Assembly: GCF_000478885.1 (NCBI RefSeq)
Contig: NC_022567.1
Location: 1,302,001 to 1,366,000 of the forward strand
DNA: 64,000 nucleotides
Reading direction: 5' to 3'
DNA from: Adlercreutzia equolifaciens DSM 19450
GTDB taxonomy: Bacteria; Actinomycetota; Coriobacteriia; Coriobacteriales; Eggerthellaceae
The translations under genes and the position numbers were made by a program. Every line of letters starts with the position of its first letter. Position 1 is the stretch's first letter. The notes beneath the pieces are model-generated. The model ran no database searches. It saw only the letters and a list, made by a program, of their open reading frames with translations, and was not told where the DNA came from. This document shows, piece by piece, positions 59,097 through 64,000 of the stretch.

Positions 59097-60668
59097 CTAC
59101 TTGGCGTAGTCGACCGCACGGCTCTCGCGGATGACGACGACTTTCACCTGGCCCGGATACTGCATCTCGTTCTCGATCTGCTGGGCGATGTCGTGGGCCA
59201 AAACGACGGATTCGGCCTCGTCCACCACTTCCGGCTCTACCATGACGCGAACCTCGCGGCCTGCCTGGATGGCGTAGGTGCGCTCGACGCCCTTGTGGGA
59301 GTTCGCGATCTCCTCCAGCTTCTCGAGGCGCTTCACGTAGGCGTCCAGCGTCTCCTTGCGGGCACCGGGACGGGCGGCGGAGACGGCGTCGGCGGCCTGA
59401 ATGAGCACGTCGACGACGGAGTTGGCCTCCACATCGTTGTGATGGGCCTCGATGGCGTGGACGATCTCGGGCCGCTCGCCGAAGCGGCGGGCCAGATCGG
59501 CGCCGATGACGGCGTGGCTGCCCTCGACCTCGTGGTCGACGGCCTTACCGAGGTCGTGCAAAAGGCCGGCTCGCTTGACGGGGATGGGGTCGAGCCCGAG
59601 CTCGGAAGCCATGACCGAGGCCAGATAGGCCACTTCGAGCGAATGGTTCAGCACGTTCTGGCCGAACGAGGTGCGATAGCGCAAACGTCCCAGGGTGTTG
59701 ACGAGCTCCGGGTGGAGATCGTGGATGCCCGCATCGAACGTGGCCTGCTCGCCGGCCTCGTGCACCCGCTGGTTCACCAGCTTGACGGCCTTATCGTACA
59801 TCTCCTCGATGCGCGCGGGGTGGATGCGCCCGTCGGCGATGAGGTTCTCCATGGTGACGCGGCCGATCTCGCGGCGCACCGGGTCGAAGCAGGAGATGGT
59901 GACGCACTCCGGCGTATCGTCGATGATGAGGTTCGTGCCGGTCAGCTGCTCGAAAGAGCGGATGTTGCGGCCCTCGCGGCCGATGATGCGGCCCTTCAGA
60001 TCGTCGGAGGGGATATGGATGGTGGACACCGTGCTCTCGGCGGAGTGGTCGGCGGCCACGCGCTGGATGGCAAGGCTCAAGATCTCGCGGGCCTTCTTGT
60101 CCGCCTCGGCCTTGGTGCGCGTCTCGGCATCGCGGATGATGACGGCCGATTCACGGGTGACCTCGTCGTGGATGGTCTCCAGCAGCTCCTCTTTGGCCTC
60201 CTGGGGGCTCATGCCCGCAGCGCGCTCGAGGGCCTGGTTGATCTCGACCTGGGCCTCCTCGCGATGGCGCTCGATGGCGTTCTCGGCCTCTTCGACATCG
60301 CGCTCGCGGCGCTCGACTTGTCCCTGCAAAGACGAGAGCTGGTGCTCGCGGGCATCTAGGGACTCGACGCGGCGATCGAGGGATTCCTCGCGCTGGGCGA
60401 TGCGGTTCTCGGCGGAGCGCACCTCGCGCATGCGCTCCTTGTTCTCCTTCTCCATCTCCTGCTTGTAGCGAAGGGCCTCGTCCTTGGCTTCCACGGCGGC
60501 TTCACGTCGGAGCGTCTCGGCTTGCTTCTTGGCATCCTCGACCAGGCTTGCGGCCTCGCGGGCAGCGTTCTTGGATGAGGAGCTGGCAATGAGTCGGTTG
60601 ACGATGAAACCGAGGACCAGGCCGATGACGATAGCGACGATCAAAAGCACGATCGTGATGGGATCCAT
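59097..60668 (-). CDS. rny: Ribonuclease Y
   Basis: 523 residues. N-terminal membrane anchor (ITIVLLIVAIVIGLVLGFIV), a long coiled coil to about residue 200, a KH domain (IIGREGRNIRSFEQLTG) and an HD hydrolase domain (HDLGKAVDHEVEGSH). It is the main membrane-bound endoribonuclease starting mRNA decay in many Gram-positives. Followed by the GHKL gene. Confidence 0.96.
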   Translation of the reverse strand: MDPITIVLLIVAIVIGLVLGFIVNRLIASSSSKNAAREAASLVEDAKKQAETLRREAAVEAKDEALRYKQEMEKENKERMREVRSAENRIAQREESLDRRVESLDAREHQLSSLQGQVERRERDVEEAENAIERHREEAQVEINQALERAAGMSPQEAKEELLETIHDEVTRESAVIIRDAETRTKAEADKKAREILSLAIQRVAADHSAESTVSTIHIPSDDLKGRIIGREGRNIRSFEQLTGTNLIIDDTPECVTISCFDPVRREIGRVTMENLIADGRIHPARIEEMYDKAVKLVNQRVHEAGEQATFDAGIHDLHPELVNTLGRLRYRTSFGQNVLNHSLEVAYLASVMASELGLDPIPVKRAGLLHDLGKAVDHEVEGSHAVIGADLARRFGERPEIVHAIEAHHNDVEANSVVDVLIQAADAVSAARPGARKETLDAYVKRLEKLEEIANSHKGVERTYAIQAGREVRVMVEPEVVDEAESVVLAHDIAQQIENEMQYPGQVKVVVIRESRAVDYAK

Positions 60669-60713
60669 GGCTGTTTCCTCCTTTCATCTGGGCTTTCATA
60701 CCCATTTCATGTC

Positions 60714-60738
60714 ATAAAAAATGCCCGTGGCCGGGCAT
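60714..60738 (-). terminator. Terminator upstream of rny (after recX)
   Basis: ATGCCCG / CGGGCAT with a four-base loop followed by TTTTTT on the minus strand, ending the recA-recX transcript. The remainder of the gap to recX (60739-60873) has only a TATACT that might serve rny. Confidence 0.8.
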
Positions 60739-60873
60739 GAGCATAACTGCGCGAAGATACGAGGAATATGAAATTCTCTATCTTGAATGCCCGGGAGGGC
60801 ACGTATGCTCTAAAGCCACGGCTCACAGTATAGCGTAAGGCCGCGGCTTTAGACAGACTCTCGTGGGTTTGTG

Positions 60874-61581
60874 TCATGAATGGCCCATCGAACCGCACAT
60901 CAGGTTGCGCTCTTGCTCCTCGGACCACGTGCGAGAGGCGGTAGCGGCGACGTCGGTGGAAAATCCTTGGGATACGAGGCGGCGGAAGGCGGCCTCTCGG
61001 GCGCGCTTGGCTTTAGGCGGCCGACGCCGCAGGGCGGCCAGGGCGCGGCCCACTTCGAAGTCCCTCCCCTTCCGCTCGTGCTCGACCCAGGAATCGAGGG
61101 TGGCTGGGTCGATGCCGAGCTCCTCGATCTCCCGTTCGGCATCGCGAAGCCCCCGGCCGGCCGCAAGCTTCATGCGGACGAGGGCGTCGGCGTAGCGTCG
61201 ATCGTCCACCGCCCGTACGCGCACGGCGCGCTGAAGGGCCTCCTCCACCACTGCCGCAGGAAAGTCGTCCTTCAGCAGGCGCTCGCGCAGGTAGGCCGTG
61301 GAGCGCTCGCGAACCGCGGCCCATCGGAGGATCTTCTGGTACGCGTCTCGAGCCGTCTTTCCCTCCTCGTTGCTCAGAGCGCTCTCCCGCTCCTCTCCAC
61401 GAGAGGATCGGGAGAGATCCTGCGCGCAAGACGCCCCTGTATCCCTGCCGCAGACGGCGTCGTCCTCGGCAGGGCACGGCCAGGCGACGATTTGCGCGCA
61501 CGGTTCCTCTGAGGGAGGAGCGGCTTCCAGGGCAGCGATATCCGCCCTGAGCGCTGCGAGTATGTCGGCCTTGGACGCCAC
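60874..61581 (-). CDS. recX: Regulatory protein RecX
   Basis: 235 residues. The RecX three-helix repeats are in the C-terminal 160 residues (RDAYQKILRWAAVRERSTAY, RERLLKDDFP, DDRRYADALVRMKLAAGRGL). The first 75 residues are a Cys/Ser/Asp-rich extension not seen in most RecX. RecX limits RecA filament growth. It lies 6 bases after recA, the usual operon. Confidence 0.88.
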   Translation of the reverse strand: MASKADILAALRADIAALEAAPPSEEPCAQIVAWPCPAEDDAVCGRDTGASCAQDLSRSSRGEERESALSNEEGKTARDAYQKILRWAAVRERSTAYLRERLLKDDFPAAVVEEALQRAVRVRAVDDRRYADALVRMKLAAGRGLRDAEREIEELGIDPATLDSWVEHERKGRDFEVGRALAALRRRPPKAKRAREAAFRRLVSQGFSTDVAATASRTWSEEQERNLMCGSMGHS

Positions 61582-61587
61582 AATGCG

Positions 61588-62643
61588 TTACTTCTTCTTG
61601 CCGCTCTTGGGCGCCGGCGTGAACGACTCGTTTTCGGCCGGGCGCTCGATGACGGGGATCTCGTAGGCCTCGCGGACCTTGTTCTCGAGTTCCTCACGCA
61701 GATCGGGGTTCTCCTTGAGCGTCTGCTTGGCCGCCTCGCGGCCCTGGCCCAGGCGCTCCTCGCCGTAGGTGTACCAGGCGCCGGACTTCTTGGCCACGCC
61801 GCATTCCACGGCCATATCGACGATGCAGCCTTCCCGAGAGATGCCCTCGCCGTACATGAGATCGAACTCCGCTTGGCGGAAAGGAGGAGCCACCTTGTTC
61901 TTGACCACCTTCGCCCTCACGCGATTGCCGACCACATCGCCGTTCTGCTTGATAGAGTCGATGCGGCGAATGTCGATGCGAACCGAGGAGAAAAACTTCA
62001 GGGCGCGTCCGCCGGTGGTCGTCTCCGGGTTGCCGAACATGACGCCGATCTTCTCGCGCAGCTGGTTGATGAAGATGCAGGTGGTGTTCGATTTCGACAG
62101 CGACCCGGCCAGCTTGCGCAGGGCCTGTGACATGAGCCGAGCCTGAAGGCCCACGGTGGTATCCCCCATCTCGCCCTCGATTTCGGCACGGGGAACGAGC
62201 GCCGCCACAGAGTCGACGATGACGCAGTCGATAGCGCCCGAGCGCACGAGCATATCGCAGATTTCCAGCGCCTGCTCGCCGGTGTCGGGCTGGGAGATGA
62301 GCACCTCGTCGATATCGACCCCGATGCGCGCGGCGTAAACGGGATCGAGGGCGTGCTCGGCATCGATGAAGGCAACGATACCGCCCAGCGCCTGAGCCTC
62401 CGCGAGAATCTGCAAGGCGAGAGTTGTCTTGCCGCTTGACTCGGGACCGTAGATTTCGATGATGCGGCCGCGGGGCACGCCTCCGATGCCGAGCGCGGCA
62501 TCGAGCGGCAGGGCGCCCGTGGGGATGACCCCGATGTTGAGATCGGCGCCTCCCTCGCCGAGGGTCATGATAGAGCCCTTGCCGAACTTGGACTCGATTT
62601 GATCGGTGGTGAGTTTGAGCATCTTTTCTTTATCTTCGTTCAT
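61588..62643 (-). CDS. recA: Recombinase RecA
   Basis: 351 residues from ATG 62643 (AAGGAG upstream; the frame is open 23 codons earlier, through the promoter). Walker A GPESSGKT, LLVDSVAAL-like IVDSVAALVPRAEIEGEMGD, L2 region GNPETTTGGRALKF. It catalyses strand exchange and triggers LexA cleavage. Promoter carries an SOS box. Confidence 0.98.
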   Translation of the reverse strand: MNEDKEKMLKLTTDQIESKFGKGSIMTLGEGGADLNIGVIPTGALPLDAALGIGGVPRGRIIEIYGPESSGKTTLALQILAEAQALGGIVAFIDAEHALDPVYAARIGVDIDEVLISQPDTGEQALEICDMLVRSGAIDCVIVDSVAALVPRAEIEGEMGDTTVGLQARLMSQALRKLAGSLSKSNTTCIFINQLREKIGVMFGNPETTTGGRALKFFSSVRIDIRRIDSIKQNGDVVGNRVRAKVVKNKVAPPFRQAEFDLMYGEGISREGCIVDMAVECGVAKKSGAWYTYGEERLGQGREAAKQTLKENPDLREELENKVREAYEIPVIERPAENESFTPAPKSGKKK

Positions 62644-62689
62644 GACCTCTCCTTGTCTTGGCCAGGCGAACAAATGGCCTGTTTTCATC

Positions 62690-62717
62690 ATTATACGAAC
62701 AAACGTATGCACGTCAA
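62690..62717 (-). promoter_or_regulatory. recA promoter with SOS box
   Basis: On the minus strand TTGACG (62717-62712), 16 bases, TATAAT (62695-62690). The spacer reads CATACGTTTGTTCG, a GAAC-N4-GTAT box one base off the GAAC-N4-GTTC form seen at lexA. Confidence 0.8.
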
Positions 62718-62883
62718 GAGGTGATTCTCAAAAACCAGTTTCCTCTGTGCGCGAAAACAGCATAACGGTACGCGACCGCAGCAATGACGCGGGAATGTCT
62801 CATTTGAGTCCTCGCGCCGATCGTACCGCTGTCGCACTCTCGTCGCAGAGTGCCCGTGCGCCCTCGCCAAAACCGCGGCGCTG

Positions 62884-64000
62884 TCAGAAGCTCGCGAGCG
62901 CCTCTTCCATCGTGCGCAGGGCGATCAGCACCGTTTGCAGGCGCACGGCCTCGCGGCCGCCTTCGAAATGATGGCATGCCGCATGGGTCTTTTTGGCGGT
63001 GGCGCAGCCGATCCACACCGTGCCCACCGGCTTGCCGGGCTCGGCGCCCGTCGGTCCGGCGATGCCCGTGACCGCCACCGAGACGTCGCTGCCCAGCTCG
63101 CGCAGGGCGCCACGGGCCATCTGCAGGGCCACCAGCTCGTCGACGGCCCCCTGTCGCGCGAGCACGTCCTCGGAAACGCCGAGTACCTCGGCCTTCACCT
63201 CGTTCACGTAGCTCACGATGCCGCCGCGCACCGAGGCCGACGACCCGGGCACGGAAGTGAGCATGGCCGCGACGAGGCCGCCGGTGAGGCTTTCGGCCGT
63301 GGCCACCGTGGCCCCTGCGGCCGTCGCCTTCTCGACGACGATGCGCGCCTGCTCGTCGATGGCCTTCTGCAGCGCCGCGATCTCGGTGGGTGCCGCAGAA
63401 GGGGCGGCCGCCTTTGCGGTTTTGGCCCCCGCGCTCCCCTTCAACAGATGGCGCGCCTTTACGAGATAGTCGAGCATGGACATGACCGTCAGGATGAGCG
63501 CGATGACCATGACGGTCCAGGACAGCACGAACATGGGGTTGGTGAAGGCGCCGGCCGCCGTGGTGAACGTGAGCGAGTCCTTGAGAAGGAACAGCACGAT
63601 GGCGATGATCTGGAACACCGTCTTGGCCTTGCCGTACCAGCTGGCGGCGATGACCGTGCCCTTGCTGGCCGCCACCATGCGGATGCCAGAGACGATGAAC
63701 TCGCGGGCAAGGATGATGAGCACGGGCCAGCCGGGCAGCACGGCCAGCTCCACCAGGGCGATGAGCGCTGCCGTGACGAGGATCTTATCGGCCAGGGGAT
63801 CCATGAACTTCCCGAAGTCGGTCACTTCCCCGCGGCTGCGGGCGAGATATCCGTCGATCCAATCGGTGCAGGAGATGAGAATGAAGATGCCAGCGGCGAT
63901 GACGCACTTCGCCTCCATGGTGATGCCCGGCAGGCCCACCCATTCGGGCCAGGGGCTCAGGATCGCCAGCACGAAGACCGGCACCAGGCAGATGCGGATG
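62884..64000 (-). CDS. PgsA-CinA fusion protein (5' end outside window)
   Basis: At least 372 residues; the frame stays open to base 64000, where IRICLVPVFVLAIL shows the missing start of a PgsA domain. The first half is CDP-alcohol phosphatidyltransferase (DWIDGYLARSRGEVTDFGKF, MDPLADK) with about five membrane segments, probably phosphatidylglycerophosphate synthase. After a Lys/Ala linker the second half is a CinA C-terminal/PncC nicotinamide-mononucleotide amidase domain (ATAESLTGGLVAAMLTSVPG, then VAVTGIAGPTGAEPGKPVGT). In most bacteria pgsA and cinA are separate neighbours just before recA, so a fusion of the two is plausible. Confidence 0.88.
   Translation of the reverse strand, partial: IRICLVPVFVLAILSPWPEWVGLPGITMEAKCVIAAGIFILISCTDWIDGYLARSRGEVTDFGKFMDPLADKILVTAALIALVELAVLPGWPVLIILAREFIVSGIRMVAASKGTVIAASWYGKAKTVFQIIAIVLFLLKDSLTFTTAAGAFTNPMFVLSWTVMVIALILTVMSMLDYLVKARHLLKGSAGAKTAKAAAPSAAPTEIAALQKAIDEQARIVVEKATAAGATVATAESLTGGLVAAMLTSVPGSSASVRGGIVSYVNEVKAEVLGVSEDVLARQGAVDELVALQMARGALRELGSDVSVAVTGIAGPTGAEPGKPVGTVWIGCATAKKTHAACHHFEGGREAVRLQTVLIALRTMEEALASF

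Noticed and set aside
62834..62853. GCACTCT/AGAGTGC hairpin as terminator of the PgsA-CinA gene
   Set aside because: No T-run on the minus strand after it; too weak to list as a feature.

Overview
The window looks like a chromosome segment from a high-GC, anaerobic, monoderm actinobacterium of the class Coriobacteriia, most likely the Eggerthellaceae (Eggerthella/Gordonibacter/Adlercreutzia-like). This is inferred from gene content, not from a database search. The evidence is four Tat-exported FAD lipoproteins of the fumarate-reductase/urocanate-reductase type, each next to a regulator (two are LuxR proteins with a multi-pass membrane N-terminus), a six-subunit Ech hydrogenase, indolepyruvate:ferredoxin oxidoreductase, MenA, and the dinB, ileS-lspA-rluD-hemH, recA-recX, rny, miaAB, dapF, hflX, lexA, nrdR and dut set.

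Layout. 0-8.2 kb: degV-dinB (minus), then ileS, lspA, an RluA pseudouridine synthase and hemH (plus). 8.2-23.1 kb: an accessory block of four flavoprotein/regulator modules (tandem MarR, LysR, LuxR, LuxR), a HemN/HemW-like radical SAM gene, a remnant of a second ferrochelatase 3' end and a cluster of inverted repeats. 23.2-25.5 kb: tRNA-Pro(GGG), a small unknown gene and brnQ. 25.7-31.1 kb: the echABCDEF operon. 31.2-43.1 kb: pgsA-like, vanW-like, paaK, ACT, D,D-carboxypeptidase, FHA, iorA, iorB, ACT, paaK and gluQ. 43.1-44.8 kb: menA and a lipoprotein gene (minus). 44.8-50.25 kb: a complete-looking filamentous phage (inovirus) prophage. 50.3-64 kb: DNA repair, RNA and tRNA modification genes, almost all on the minus strand.

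The prophage sits in a site that closely resembles a bacterial dif site, the XerC/XerD chromosome-dimer resolution site. Host genes run mostly rightward before it and leftward after it, so the window probably spans the replication terminus. The phage has a putative ssDNA-binding protein, small membrane proteins, a 55-residue major coat protein, a terminator/hairpin block, a repeat-bearing adsorption protein, a pVI-like protein, a Zot/pI ATPase, a rolling-circle nick-site hairpin and a HUH Rep. It has no secretin and no integrase, as expected for an Xer-using filamentous phage of a single-membrane host.

Two tiny open frames stand out. Between lexA and nrdR a 23-codon membrane peptide is read from a promoter that carries a perfect GAAC-N4-GTTC LexA box and faces the lexA promoter; this is where other Gram-positives keep SOS cell-division inhibitors. 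Upstream of hflX a three-codon Met-Arg-Leu-stop frame with a good Shine-Dalgarno precedes an inverted repeat, which suggests ribosome-stalling (macrolide-type) control of HflX.

Metabolic logic (inference): IorAB oxidises aryl-pyruvates to aryl-acetyl-CoA and reduced ferredoxin; the PaaK-type ligases interconvert the CoA thioesters and acids; Ech can oxidise the ferredoxin, release H2 and pump ions. MenA-derived quinone and the exported flavoproteins would support anaerobic respiration on organic acceptors.
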